From the NCBI GenBank assembly GCA_037074765.1, contig JBAMDO010000074.1:62001-126000 (forward strand): a DNA stretch of 64,000 nucleotides, read 5' to 3'. Of the stretch, positions 26,663 to 39,300 are shown piece by piece. The position numbers and the translations under genes were made by a program. The notes below the pieces were generated by a model. That model ran no database searches and was not told where the DNA came from. It worked only from the letters and a program-made list of their open reading frames with translations. How positions within the stretch are numbered: the first letter of the stretch is position 1; each line of letters opens with the position of its first letter. This stretch comes from Mansonella perstans (lineage: Eukaryota > Nematoda > Chromadorea > Rhabditida > Onchocercidae).

Positions 26663-29600
26663 TCATTGTTGCTTATTTCCAGTCTGTATCAAGCGTACCC
26701 CAAGTGTTTCGCCCATATCTTCCAGGGACTGTGTTACGGTTGACAAATTCGCATTTGGAACTTGCTGCAAACATTTTTACTAGTTGACAAATTGATGCAC
26801 TTTCGACTTTCAAATTTGCATAAAAAAATTGCCAAAACCTTACTTCATATTGGTCAAGTAGCATCATAGTTGGCGAGGAAGATTCGTCTAGGCAAATACG
26901 AATGAAGTCTACCATATGTCCACATCCGAGATGATCTGCCAATATCGTCCACTTGTCCTCCACATCTAGTATCTTCGACAACCGTAACCTTGTTAGATAA
27001 TCCAAACAGGAGACATCGTCTGAGATAATAAAAATATTGGAAATTAAGTTAAATTCTTTTCAGTTCTTGTTAATTTGGTATAAAAACTGAGTGCATTTAT
27101 TGTTCTGTAAAAATATCGCTGTGATAATAAAGTTTTTTATATATATCTTACAAATAGCTCATTGTTTTTGTACAAAGGTAAAGATAAGTTTCTTAAATGT
27201 GTGTCACTATAATAGCGTAGATTATACATTACGATTAGCTTAGTTCACCTGTACAATCATAAAGATGTGTCTTTAATTTACTGGTGTTTTTATTATCTCT
27301 TATTATTATGCTTAACTCTGGACAACTAAAAGCTTAAAAATGTGTCGTATGTGCAATAGCTTCTGGCTTAATTTAGTGCTGGTGTTTGATTTATAAGAAC
27401 CTATAAATGTATAACCTTTGAGAGTTCGAAGTCGACAACTGGTTACAGCCTCGGTGCTTGCTGAAGTGCTGATCGACTCTTCATTTTGCAATTCATTGAT
27501 TTCTTGTTCTTCCTCAGGATTGTCCTCTGTATATATATTAGATGCTTCAATTCGTTCACCGTTCAAAATCCGCTGCACATCTTCGTCATCCGCTTCCACT
27601 GGTCGTTCATCACCTGCACTACATCTTTTTACCTGATGGCAAGAGTTTTTGCTCTTTGTGGTCCCCAAGTGAAGTATGGGAATTGCAGGCAACTTCAAAG
27701 GATAACTTAATTCATAACAAGAAAAAAGTTAATTGCACTCCGGAAACCTGTTCCCAGAGAATCTGCAGTTGACCCAGCATCCAGAAGACGTCCGATCATA
27801 ATAAGATTCTTCTTCCTGCATGCAACTTTGAGAGGTGTATCTCCATTGTTCGACATCACGTTAACATTGCAATTATGCTGAAAACCTCAATATTAAGCAT
27901 GCAAAAAACCTGTGAGAAAACAATTAAAATTCTTAAATAAGCAATCATTGATTCCACAAATGAAAAATAAGACAACCTGAGCAAGTAGAGAGACTGCATC
28001 GACATCATCCATGTAGAGGGCCATCAAGAGCGGCGTCTCGCCATTATTGTCAGGAATATCTATGGGAGCACCGGCTTCTATCAGTGCTTCTAGCAAGCTT
28101 AATTTTAGCTTCTTAACAGCAATATGAGCTGGCGTATATCCATAAGAATTTTTCTTGGCTAAAATATTCTCTCTGTTGATATCACTTCCGCTCTCCACTT
28201 CCTCACTACTCGTTTCAAGAATTTCTTTATAAATTGCGTCATTATAAGCCTCTCCCAAATAGTGCGCAACCTGAAAATGAGTTGAAATTGTATTCAAAAA
28301 GTTGGATTATGCTGGAGTAGCTTGTTTGTCGTATCAGTAATGGATCAAGAAATTATAAAATCCATACAGCGACGGATAAAGTACATTTGATCGAAGAAGC
28401 TAGCGCTAGAAGAACATAAATCCCTTTGTCCCCTTAATTTATGCGTGTTTTCGGGGATTGAAGCACAGTATCTTCCATGCTACACTGTTCCAGCTAATCT
28501 CAAATCTTTAATAAAAATAAATTCAAGCTCTGAAAGGACTTACTGTATCCAAATTATTATCCACAACATTTCTTTTGGCACCAGCACTAATCAAGTAATG
28601 TACACAGTCCGGATCACCAGCTCGTATCGCACAATGCAGCGCTGTTTGTCCTCGAATATTCGGCGCATTAAGAATCCTTTGACATTCCAACTCATTGCTG
28701 CACTCACATAGCACCGACAGTATTGTTTTGAGTGCAAAATTTTGTTTATTACGTGCTGCCACGTGTAAAGCACTGAAACTAATAATAATTCACTGTCTTT
28801 TTCAACGTCTGTATTTATGTCATCACATTACTTGCAAAATCTTAAAACCTTAAAATTCTATTTCGTTATTAAAAAAAAAAAAAATATTTTATTAAAGCTA
28901 TCATAATCAGTGTTTTCAGTATTTTCGATGTTACGGAAATGAGATAACATTTATTACATATTAATGGCAACAAAAAGGAAGAAAAGATGCTATATCCAAT
29001 ATCCTGATACTATTCCCATATCCTGCACTACTTAACTTTAGTTCTGAGCTTAATTTATGACAGGAAATATCTTTATCACTTTCATATGTTTATCTTATCC
29101 ACAACATGCAACGAATAGTGCTCGAATTTTGAATTTACTAATTCATTTTTTTCAAAGTTAAAAAGCAAATAGAGACTTGCAGCCGTCGTTGTCAAATGTA
29201 CCAAGGAGCGATACCAATGGTTTTACCAAAGCCAACGGTTCTCCTTCAGCAGCAAATTCGAATAATGATGCTATTAAAGCTTCTTTATCGACAACTTCTG
29301 TTGTATCTCGAATATTACTCGTATCACTGAAATAATTCATATAACGTTCAATACGCGAAAAAAGAAATCTGAATGAATGATCAGACTAGAGTTATTCATC
29401 GCAAGCAGGGAAGAGTTCAGATTATTGAAAGATATATGCAATTCACTTCCCGGAAAAGCAGCATAATTTGTAGCTCTTGCTAATCCTTCTGTAGTAGATT
29501 GTAAAAGAGAGTAAGATCAATCTGATCTGTATGTGATATGGAAATCAAATTATACTTATTCTCTATGGATTTCCATCTTCTCACTATTAGTTCTTCCAGC

Positions 29601-31519
29601 TGATATTCAACCTTTCATAACTATGGAATTATGATGATAGCATTAAGGCGCAAATGGGCAGTTGACTGATTTACATTGTCAACGCAAATCATAATCACAT
29701 ATCTATCATCAAATGACGTGCATTAAATGATTAATTACCTGATATGTAACTGCAACGGAAGTTCCAACTGTTGTGTATCATTTCTTAAAAATATTTTGAA
29801 GCTATTTGTTGTGGTTGATGTTTTATTTATTTTTTCCGGAATGACAAGAGTTGGTAAAGAAAATATGACTAGCTGAAATCATTCATTTATTTCATTTAAG
29901 CATTTTTAATTCCAAATCTTTTCTTCCTTTTACTATTCAAATGATATTTTTTGATAATCGTTTTTATGAGCAATTTTTCTCCTATTTCTATTACGAATTA
30001 GGATTATTTGAAGAAACAGATTAAATCTACCTTGTCATAAATTTTCAATCGTTTAACAGGTAACATTCGATTGCCAATATCAATAAATATGCTAACATTA
30101 ACCACTGGTTTGCTTAATAGCAACCATATTGTTTCTTTATTGTTCCGCACAATACTATGGCTCACTTCAATCACTTTAAGGGGTGCTATAAAATCGCTGA
30201 TTCAATTTTTCAGTAAAAACATATTTATTAAAAGATTTGTTAATATGCATAAGAGGGAATGATACCGTTATCACGACGTATTATATCAGAAACAATCACT
30301 GAAGAGGCGCAAGATGTTGCTGCTTCAACCATTATTCGGATGCTTTCTTCTTCTAGCCACCTTTCATCCACTTTCACGGCACCAGTACTGCACAGTTGGT
30401 TTGTTTCTGCAGGTTGAATAGAATTCTGTCGAACTGTTTGAGCCGGTCTTGTTATATATAGATCTTCAAACCTGAAAATCAACTTCTACAGTAATAAATT
30501 CATTGAGCTATGGTAATCTACTGCAATCTTAAGGCTATTGAAAGAATTGCTGATATCTTTCAACAATTCAGAGTATGGTATGTATAGCATTCAGTAAACA
30601 TAGCTGTTATTTGTTAGTGAAATAATTTTACAAATGATAATGTTATTCTGCTGATAATTTACATTTGATAATGAACATATCAAACATTAATTGTTATAAC
30701 AGCATCACATTAGTTTAATTTGTTGACGTTTCATTCAATCTTACATCAATTTTTGTTTGAGTTCTATTAATAGCTTTCTAAGAAAAGTGACTATATATTT
30801 CAGCGCCGAATAGAAAGTATCCCATCAATATGATATTAAATCATCAGATAATTAAATTTGATATGAAAACCAAGTCGAATTTGAATTCCAAAAAGAATGA
30901 TTAAATAATTGGAAATTTCGATCTTTTTGTGATTTCTGAACATATTATTGATTGAACAAAAACTGCGAAATGAATTAAATAAAGAAATAGTTTATGGATA
31001 AAAAATAATTGGGGAAAAATTACTTATGTGTAGTAGATTCGGCAATATGAACAATGGGTTGTTGCGGTGTAATGATAAGATGATGTGGTCGAAAGTCGGC
31101 TGTTAAAAGATTAACGGTTACGATAACAGGTTGATTAACTGATAATGTAACAGAGAAGCTAACTGGAATATGATCAGCGAATGTTGATGAAGGTGGTGCT
31201 TCAAATTGAAGTACAGGTAATGTGCTTGTACCAAACAAAGATGTGACCATATCGCACAACTGTTCTCCAATCAATCTAGTTCGCTGTAAAACTAACCAAT
31301 GAGAGTTTTCATAACATAAAGTTCAAATTCAAGCTCGAGCTTATTCCTCCTCAAATCTCACTCAATCATTTCTCATTCTCTATGTTCGCTTCTTCATCGA
31401 TGCAAAAACATCACACTGCTTCGTTTAAAATCTTTTCAAAAAGCAATAGTATCGAAGAAGTATTTGCCCATTAATTATATAAGCTTATTGCACTTAACCT
31501 GTTTATCTTTCATGATCAT
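26663..31519 (-). CDS. NF-kappaB p105/Relish-like protein (degenerate Rel region, ankyrin repeats, death domain)
   Basis: Twelve exons, 31499-31519, 31024-31283, 30266-30471, 30031-30185, 29739-29872, 29177-29326, 28544-28772, 27977-28270, 27748-27877, 27416-27613, 26844-27019 and 26663-26764, join with every phase consistent to give 684 residues. Residues about 20-95 resemble an eroded Rel N-terminal domain (PVIVTVNLLTADFRPHHL; compare the RPHPHNLVG region of Dorsal). Residues about 145-260 resemble the Rel dimerisation domain (VIVSDIIRRDNAPLKVIEV, KETIWLLLSK, LVIFSLPTLVIPEKI). Six ankyrin repeats follow (about 305-525: NALHVAARN, TALHCAIRA, TPAHIAVKK, TPLKVACRK), then an acidic linker and a death domain (LSKILDVEDKWTILADHLGCG, SPTMMLLDQYE) like that of p105/p100. 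I do not see the DNA-contacting recognition loop or a basic nuclear localisation cluster. This suggests IkappaB-like activity by ancestry. The exact 5' end is uncertain: the chosen ATG at 31519 may be internal. Confidence 0.8.
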
Positions 31520-31551
31520 TATCTTATTATAATCCGATGATACTGCTACTG

Positions 31552-31595
31552 TTACTGTTACAATAATGCTACTGCTACTGCTACATTTTCCTTTC
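31552..31595. repeat. ACT/GCT trinucleotide microsatellite
   Basis: An imperfect run of ACTGCTACTGTTACTGTTAC type repeats lies just upstream of the first called exon of the NF-kappaB-like gene. It stays open in that exon's frame (Ser- then Val/Thr-rich), so it may be coding if the gene starts further upstream. Confidence 0.6.
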
Positions 31596-32536
31596 CTACT
31601 GTTGCATTTGCCTATTCAAGTCTAAACAATTGTAGCAAGAGAAAAATCCACTTCCTGAATTTAAATCATTAATGAATCAAACACAACATTAATGTAAAAT
31701 GATATCCATGAGTAATAGGATATTTTATCTTTTAGTTATAGCATATAAATGTATTACCATGAAATAAAATCAAAGGGCAAAAAAAAAATTTCTATTTTAT
31801 CAGCATATTCTTAATTGCTGACAAAAACAAAAAATGATGCGATATTCTTTTTTTCTTTTAGTGCATAATTCACTTAATTCATAAAACAGTGTATTTGAAT
31901 AATGAGAAAGTTTGGAATCAATTTAAGTCAGTGGCACAATATTGACCGAAGAAAATTGGTGAATGCAATTTCACGTGGGAGGAATTTCGATAATTGTTAA
32001 AACAAAAAAGCAATAGAGATTTCCCCACCTTCGGAAAGAAAGATTTTTGCCAAAAAGTTGGAATTAAAAATACGTTCGGATAATAGGGAAACTTCTTGAA
32101 CTAATAAATCACATGAAGTTTCGGGTATCACATAAATCTGAAGATGGATGTTCAAAATAAACCATAATACTAATTGACGAAATTCTCGCCAAAATCGTTT
32201 TCAAGAGCAGATTGATGATAGATAAAATCCACATAAACTGATGGTAAAATCTCAAATTATTTCCCTTGAGTGTATTAAATAAAATAATCTGGTAAATGGG
32301 ACCGTAAACTTTTTCTGTAAAGTGAAGTTTAAACTAAAGCTATCATGCAACGTCCTACCATACAACGCATTATGTTTGATGGAAAAAATATACTCTTGTA
32401 AAAGTTGTTCAAAATGGTATTTTCTCGACAAACGGCAAAAAATTTTTTATGCTTATAAAACATGTAACAGTAAGCATATAAAATATAAGATATTACTAAA
32501 CGTGATCACTTGATAAGTAAACAACATAATTTTCCA
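31596..32536. other. Region between IMP4 stop and NF-kappaB-like gene
   Basis: Both neighbours read leftwards. On the minus strand, segments near 32165-32230 and 32034-32135 are open, joinable in phase (donor at about 32164, acceptor CTTCAG at about 32136) and could be 5' exons of the NF-kappaB-like gene or of a small separate gene. The second ends at a good donor (GAAG followed by GTGGGG). No domain is recognised. The rest is AT-rich without features. Confidence 0.35.
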
Positions 32537-34397
32537 TTACTCGTCATCATCTGGTACTGACAGAATAAAAGGCCTCTTTCTGGCTGAATTGGTATATGAT
32601 CGCAGAGCCCACTCAGTTCCTTCAGCATCGTCGTTGTCAATTGTGCCCATTTTGATTAAATACGCTATAAATATAAAGATATAAAAATAAAAAACAGGAA
32701 AACATTAGTTGTAAACAGAACTTTACTCTAATTTAACTATGACAAACACCGCATAATCAGTCGTCGAGTTGAGAAAAGCATAACAATTCGTCTTATATCC
32801 TTTCTTACAACAACTTCTTGCAGTGATTCGCAACAGTGCTATAACAATCGTAGACCCATGTATGATTTCATTTCGTAAAACAAAAACTCACGCCTCATTT
32901 CGAATCGCGGACCAATTTCTTTCAATTTTATTTCACCATGCTCATCTTTACTATACGTATGATGCCGGAAACTAATGAAATCCTGAGTATTACTAAAAGT
33001 GATGATCCGTCGACTATCAATCTTTGGCACAGGGAACAAATGTTTTAATATCGTAGTTAACTGAAAAGAAATAAAAAACACTGCCGAAAATATAAATATA
33101 AATAAAAAATAAATGTTATACAATAGGCAGAACTAATCTGTGAAATAAGAAATGTAGTTAATATTTAAATATTGCTCGGATGTCTGCTCTTCTGTCTTTG
33201 ATAAAATTTATGAACTAATAAAGGAAAAATGTAACTTACTCTACGTCCGATAGCAGAATTAAGATTATCGAATATAAGATGCGGATATTCCTCCGATATG
33301 GTTCCACAATCTGGCACTTCGTGTCGCATCACAACATTTACTATAGTAAAATAAGCAGTAGGTCCAAAGGGTAGATGGCATACGATCATTCCGTCGGGAT
33401 TACCACGCGTTTCATGCAACAATATAAAATCCGTGATCTTAAACATATCGTATTAAACAAAGATATCAATTATAAAAGACGTCAAAATTCACTGCTTTTT
33501 TTTTTCTTTTTTATAAAATCAGACAGAAAATGTTTTGCTGATTACCATAAACAAATTATTTTGCTCTTACTAGAGACTACATTCTTCCACCACATATATC
33601 AATCAGCTTTGAAAATTTATTAACTACTTTATATGCCTTTAAAATTCGTAAAAATATCGTCGTTTCGTAAGATTACGCTAAAGATAGAACGCCCAAAAAG
33701 CTTAAATCCAGTGAACACAAAAACTAACATCATTAGCTTTACAAGCTTGTATTAACTTTTTGATATCATAATGGCCTCGATTGATACGTTGCGCATTTGG
33801 AAACATAAGTCGCATTTCCTATAATCAACGATATTTTTCATTTTCAGTTAAACACTTTTCTTGGACATATCCTTCATTGGATTTCAGCAAACATTCTAAA
33901 CTTTCGAAATCGCAAAATTTTGGGTTTGAAATATGAATAGGCGAAAAGTACTTACTTTTAAAAAAATCTTAAGTTTAGCGGATGGTTCGCGACTAGTTGT
34001 TAATACAATTTTTGGGTCAGCCGCGCCAGCGTAGCGATATTCATCATCGATGGTTGAAACTTCGCCTGAAAATGCTAATAAAAGCAATGTTCTTAGAAGC
34101 ATTGTGTAAAAATTAAGGATTTGCCATGAATGTCATAGAGCATTTTAATTAAAATCTAACCAATCTCGAAATAAAAAACAAAAATGATTAAAGTTGAAAC
34201 GAATAAACATTCTTACCTCCCCACTCAACATCTTTCTGTAATTCAATGGCATCTTTTCTTAAGTGTGTTGGTATAGGTTTATTTTTATCTACATATTTCT
34301 TTACGGCTTGTCGTTTTTCATTGATTAATCGCTGTTTTTCTTCCAAACTTTTCCGATAAACGTATTCAAGGCGCAATCGAGCTTCTCGCCTAATCAT
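32537..34397 (-). CDS. imp4: IMP4, U3 small nucleolar ribonucleoprotein (Brix domain), complete
   Basis: IMP4 is part of the Mpp10-Imp3-Imp4 complex of the small-subunit processome and helps U3 snoRNA pair with pre-rRNA in the nucleolus. Six exons, 34217-34397, 33956-34065, 33729-33818, 33240-33437, 32892-33060 and 32537-32664, join in phase to give 291 residues, the same length I recall for human IMP4. The N-terminal basic helix starts MIRREARLRLEYVYRKS. The Brix domain shows DDEYRYAGAADPKIVLTTSR, FPNAQRINRGHYDIKKL, ITDFILLHETRGNPDGM, CHLPFGPTAYFTIVNVVMRH and FPVPKIDSRRIITFSN. The C-terminus has EIGPRFEMRPYLIKMGTID and SYTNSARKRPFIL. The upstream in-frame TTG was not used because family members begin at MLRREAR. 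Confidence 0.97.
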
Positions 34398-34420
34398 TTC
34401 TTCTATTCTTTTTTTCAACC

Positions 34421-34422
34421 CT
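34421..34422 (-). promoter_or_regulatory. Candidate spliced-leader acceptor, IMP4
   Basis: AATTTTAG ends 23 bases before the IMP4 ATG. The protein N-terminus is complete, so no upstream coding exon is required. Confidence 0.45.
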
Positions 34423-36316
34423 AAAATTCCGTATTTTAATTCACTGATCTAAAATATAACAATGACATATGTCAGCAATGTATCTAATTAAACAATCTCG
34501 TCGCCGTAGTCTCTCGTCCATGTCATGCTTGCCTTTGATAGATTAAATAGTTAAAAACTTCTAGATGTTGCAAAATGACGAAATACATAGTGATAATTCG
34601 ATTTCTTTACAAATCTAGATTAGAGATCATCGTGAGGGATCCCGCTGGATCGAAATGACGCTATACTTTTGGAAATTAATTCACATTATAGTGAAATCAC
34701 TGAAATGATTGCAAATACTGCTACAGTGACTAGTGATTTGCTGATAATACTTATCTAGTGATTTGCTGATAATACGTACCAGGCCTGCCAAGAAAAAACT
34801 TCAAATCACTCAACTAATCGACCCGTCCAACTTATCAACAGATTAAGCTAAGTAGCCAAGATTAAGTAAACATTTAAATAAATATCAAGTAAATAGACAT
34901 GGAAAAAGTAAATACAGGACAAATATAACAAGTCTAACTTAAAAAATACAAAGTTTTCAGGATCTTTGGAAGATATAGCCGTGTCATACCTCCCAATACT
35001 ACTCTTGTTAATATTTCAAACAGAAATCATTCATTTTGAATGAAAAGAAAGAAAGAATAAGGAGGTACAATCTTGTTGAATATAGCGGTATATTTCGTGC
35101 ACGGTTTTTTTTTTCGGTGTAAGTACCATTCTTCACTAAACAAATGAAAACGATGAAACAGTCTGCACGCAACAGATACGGATTCAAATCTTACAGATAT
35201 CTTCGAATTATCCAAATGAATTCACAACCAGACCTAAGGAATTCGACGAAATACCCATATCATACCCATTCAATGATGAAATTTACAATTTAAACTTGAA
35301 TAACTGTGTAGGTTGAAGTTCTTCCCCTTAAATTTATATCCAGAATTTAAGATTTAAAAGGAAACCTTCTCTTGGGAGAGAAACTACTGATGGATACCAT
35401 GAATATGTCAATCTCTACCAGATATATCTTCATCCATTTGGACTACTGGTATTGGACGGTTGGCCGGTTCATAGTTCGTTTCTTATTACCCTTGACATCC
35501 AGGAACCGTTATCAACAGTGAATTTGTTCCCGACCTAATATTTATGGATGATTTGGAGTTAATATGCTATGTCACCTGTCAGTTTACGTGACAAGTGACA
35601 ATGAATAGAATGGGAAAAGCTTAGGGTTAAAATTTTTGAAATAGTAAGACGAGATTTGTACAAATGAAATCATAACTGTATAGGACTAAAAATTGTCATC
35701 AACATTTATGTTTTGTGATTTGCATAAATTGAAACAACGTATAACTTTATACAAGCATATTAACGTATAAAATATTAAAAAAAAAAAAAAAAAACAATGA
35801 AACTATTTACATCAAATAAGCAACATTTTTTACAATCACTAATGTATAAGTCATTTATTCAGCTATCACGCATATGTGTATTACTATGGAAATATTTGGT
35901 ATTTGCAAATGCATGTAATGCAAGACTACTTACACGCCTTCGATCCAAATTAAAATCTGCGGATATGAAAACACTTCGGTCAAGAATTTGCAATTGAGTG
36001 ATGTTTAATCGTAAAACTGAAATTTTTTTAGCAACTACTTGATATTAAAAAAAAAAGTGGAAAAAAAAACCCAGTAATGGCTATGAATGTATGGGATTTT
36101 TGATAGCTAACAAAAAATCCTGAAGGTTTACAGTTCAAAAGAATTGCTTGTATCAAAGCAGTATCACTGATGATATTGCTAAAACTTAGAAGCAGCAATA
36201 AAAATGAACGGATTAGTTTGGAAAAATTAGAAACTCCGAAAATGCACTATGGGAGGAATAAGGAACGAAAATGGGGAGAGGTTAAGAAGGATACTATGTT
36301 GAATAGATAATTAGTT
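34423..36316. other. Intergenic region, IMP4 promoter / BPI-like 3' side
   Basis: 1.9 kb without recognisable genes. It has a 21-bp near-tandem duplication at 34729-34774 and a poly-A run at about 35777-35794. A 66-residue open frame at 35797-35997 has no splice sites or family features. Confidence 0.5.
34729..34774. repeat. Near-tandem 21-bp direct duplication
   Basis: CTAGTGATTTGCTGATAATAC occurs at 34729-34749 and again at 34754-34774, separated by four bases. It lies upstream of IMP4. Confidence 0.8.
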
Positions 36317-39300
36317 TTATCTAAATAGCTCTCTGATCAGCAAATTCGATGTCAAGAGAAAACCTTTAGGTATTGGTATCGGAAATCCGCCATGTAGAAA
36401 ATCATTGATGAAACGCTGAAGCATTTCGGAACTTAGCAAGGCGATGTCGGATAATTCATCATCACTTATATTAATGTATCCATATTTGTTCTTTAATTGG
36501 AAGGTGTCCACTGATGTCTTTCCAAGTAATGTGTTGTTCTCCAAATAAGCGAAGTGAGAAGAAAGTAAACAGTTTTATTCAGTTATCTTCACTATCTTAT
36601 AAAATCTTACCGCAATATTTAAATGTATGTTCGCAACAATATCCAAAGTAAATGCTGCCGCTTGATGACTTGTCCCATTGGATTTTACAATATACATGAA
36701 TAACAAACCATTTATATTAACCATTAATGCACCTGTAAATATGAATTCTTCTAAGTTTAAAAAATTACTTCAGATTTCGATAAATGTTCTCCTTTTAAAA
36801 AGTACAGTTATGATAAGAGCATAAGGAATAAAAAGGCAAAACTTTTGTATATGGGCAAAACTTTGTACTGCAAATATAAGTAAAAGCACAAGTAAAGGAT
36901 TCCGCGAACCGCCCTGTTTCGCTTGAAATATCGCCACAGGAGCTCGGGTCGGAGTGAAAATGAATCGCACTTTGCTATCTGGATATTCATCAGCAATTTG
37001 AGGTATCAGGTCAGCGATACAAATTCCAGTTGCACAGGAGGTGCGTAGCAACGGGCCTAAGGATGACATTGTTTGATCGTCCACGACAAACTGTAACAAA
37101 TGTTCCCTGCAAATTCTTGGTTGAAAAAGGCGCAAATCATAATGTTGCTCTGCATAATACCAAAATGTAATCAAGTTTCATATAAATTTAATTGTTTAGC
37201 AGATCTCTATTTCATTCACTTTGATGTGAACGTTCCTTCTCTAAACTTATATACGTTGCTGACTTCCTACTACGCGTTAATTTCACGCATCAGATATAAT
37301 TTTATTCTATTTTATGCTATCTCACATTTGAACAAATATATAAAATCATGTTAAAATGTTTTTCCAAAATTACACAACAAGTAACATAAGCTTACGAGAA
37401 AGCATGATAAAGCAGTGCGTTGACAATATAATCGGATATAAGTAAATGTATCATTGCGTCCTGTAAAAATTTCTTTGGCCAAAACATTGGTGCAGCACTG
37501 AATGGAGTTTTTTTTATGCTGTCTCCAATAAGCGAAATTTCACCTATATTAGATATTTCCACAGTATCTTTGTAACATAACGGATCATCATGTAACCTGA
37601 AATAAGAAATTACTGATCACATGTACTGCTTTGTACCTTAAAAAAATTTGCCATTTTAATTTGTATACAATAATAGTCATGAAAGCATTAAAATCAAGAA
37701 AAAAGCAACCTTTTAAATTTCAATTTTTTTAACAGATGCTTTGATGTTAAAAATGCTCGCATTTGTTTCTTAAGACAAAGCTAAATTAAAAATGGAAAGC
37801 GAAGCAATAGTAATATTTACACATGCATGCACACACATAACATTCGTGCATCGAAGCGCGGAAAAAGATATGTGTTTATCACACATACACATACACACTG
37901 ATACCTAACAGTTAAAGAAGCTTTAACTAACCTGAAGTCAACATAAAGTCTTGAAACTAGTTGCTGCAATGTTACATCAACATAATTATTTATGATATTT
38001 TTCAAGGATTTCAATTTATTGCTATTGAACATGAAGAGAAAAGTTGTAAAATCGTAAGCTTTAGAAATTATCATCTGATCTGCCTGCTTATTGAGAAAGT
38101 TTAAACACGCAAATGTTAATTTGCTAGGAAATATTGATTTACAAAAAAAAAAGACAGTTCTAACTTAAGAATAATGAAATAACGATTTTGTTACTATCTT
38201 TTAGGGCAAACTTTCCTAAACGGTTTAATATTTTGTTAGATTACTATGAATAGAAGTATCATATTGACTGATTTGTTACTTTGCAAAAAAAAAATTAAAT
38301 TTTAATGACTTTTGATGAAAAACTTACTTCAAAAAGAGAATAACTAATAGTAATATTAAGTGCTCGAAAGGACTGCATCAATTCTTTACTGTTAGGCAAT
38401 CCAACAATTGCAGCAAACATATTGATTCGTACCGCATCTGCTAGCGTTGTTTTTGTTTGAGTTTGTAATAATTTCTCGTTGAAATCCTCGTTGATAAATT
38501 CAGTAACTTTCTTGCAAATTAAAGTTTCAATCAGTGAACGAATTTGTTCCAGTATTCCCTGCTGAAAATTATTTTGACTGCATTTCAAAAATATACCCAT
38601 AAGATTACCATATGTTTAATATATATATATGACTATTTACTCGATTTGTCCAGTCCGACACTTTCTTATCCTAATTTATTTGACTGGAACTTTTATTTGG
38701 TCAAACTAAAGTTCGCTAAAATTTGTTTAAACTACCATAGATATAAGTCAAATATAGATAGCGTTGAATAAATGAACCAAAGTTTCAATTATGACTGGAT
38801 AATTTTTGAAATATCATAACGAAAATAGTAGTAAGTAGTAGTAGTAGTAGTAATGGTAGTGGTAGTAGTAGTAAAAGTAGTGAGGATAGTTAAACTTATA
38901 ACAGACCTGAAATCTTACAACTAAATTTTGTCATACCTTAAAATAGTAACCGCATCTATTCTATACTGAAAAAGTAACTATGTGATTTGCAAATTTCTAA
39001 AAATACTGTCAATCGTTGTATGCCTAACTTGCACGAAATAATCAAATTAGCAGTCTTGCACTAATGACTGCACAGGATAGCACAGATAATGAGGAAATAC
39101 TTCAAAACTAAAAACACAAGAAAAATGTCAACTATTTAACTTTTTTTGTGATATCTTTCTATTTTTAAAACTGATACACATTTTTTCGGAACTGCAAATT
39201 TGGGGAATACCATTTGCGAATATTTCAAACTATCAATAAGCAAATTACTGGTGAATATGTTTTTATAAAAAAGAATGTGTTTTTGTAAAAAGAATATTTT

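Noticed and set aside
26673..26764. Frame ending GRNTWGTLDTDWK as the C-terminus of the NF-kappaB-like protein
   Set aside because: It needs retention of a canonical intron. The spliced frame matches the end of p105-type death domains; the retained form is kept only as a possible isoform.
35797..35997. 66-codon plus-strand ORF after a poly-A run
   Set aside because: No splice context or domain; consistent with chance in AT-rich DNA.
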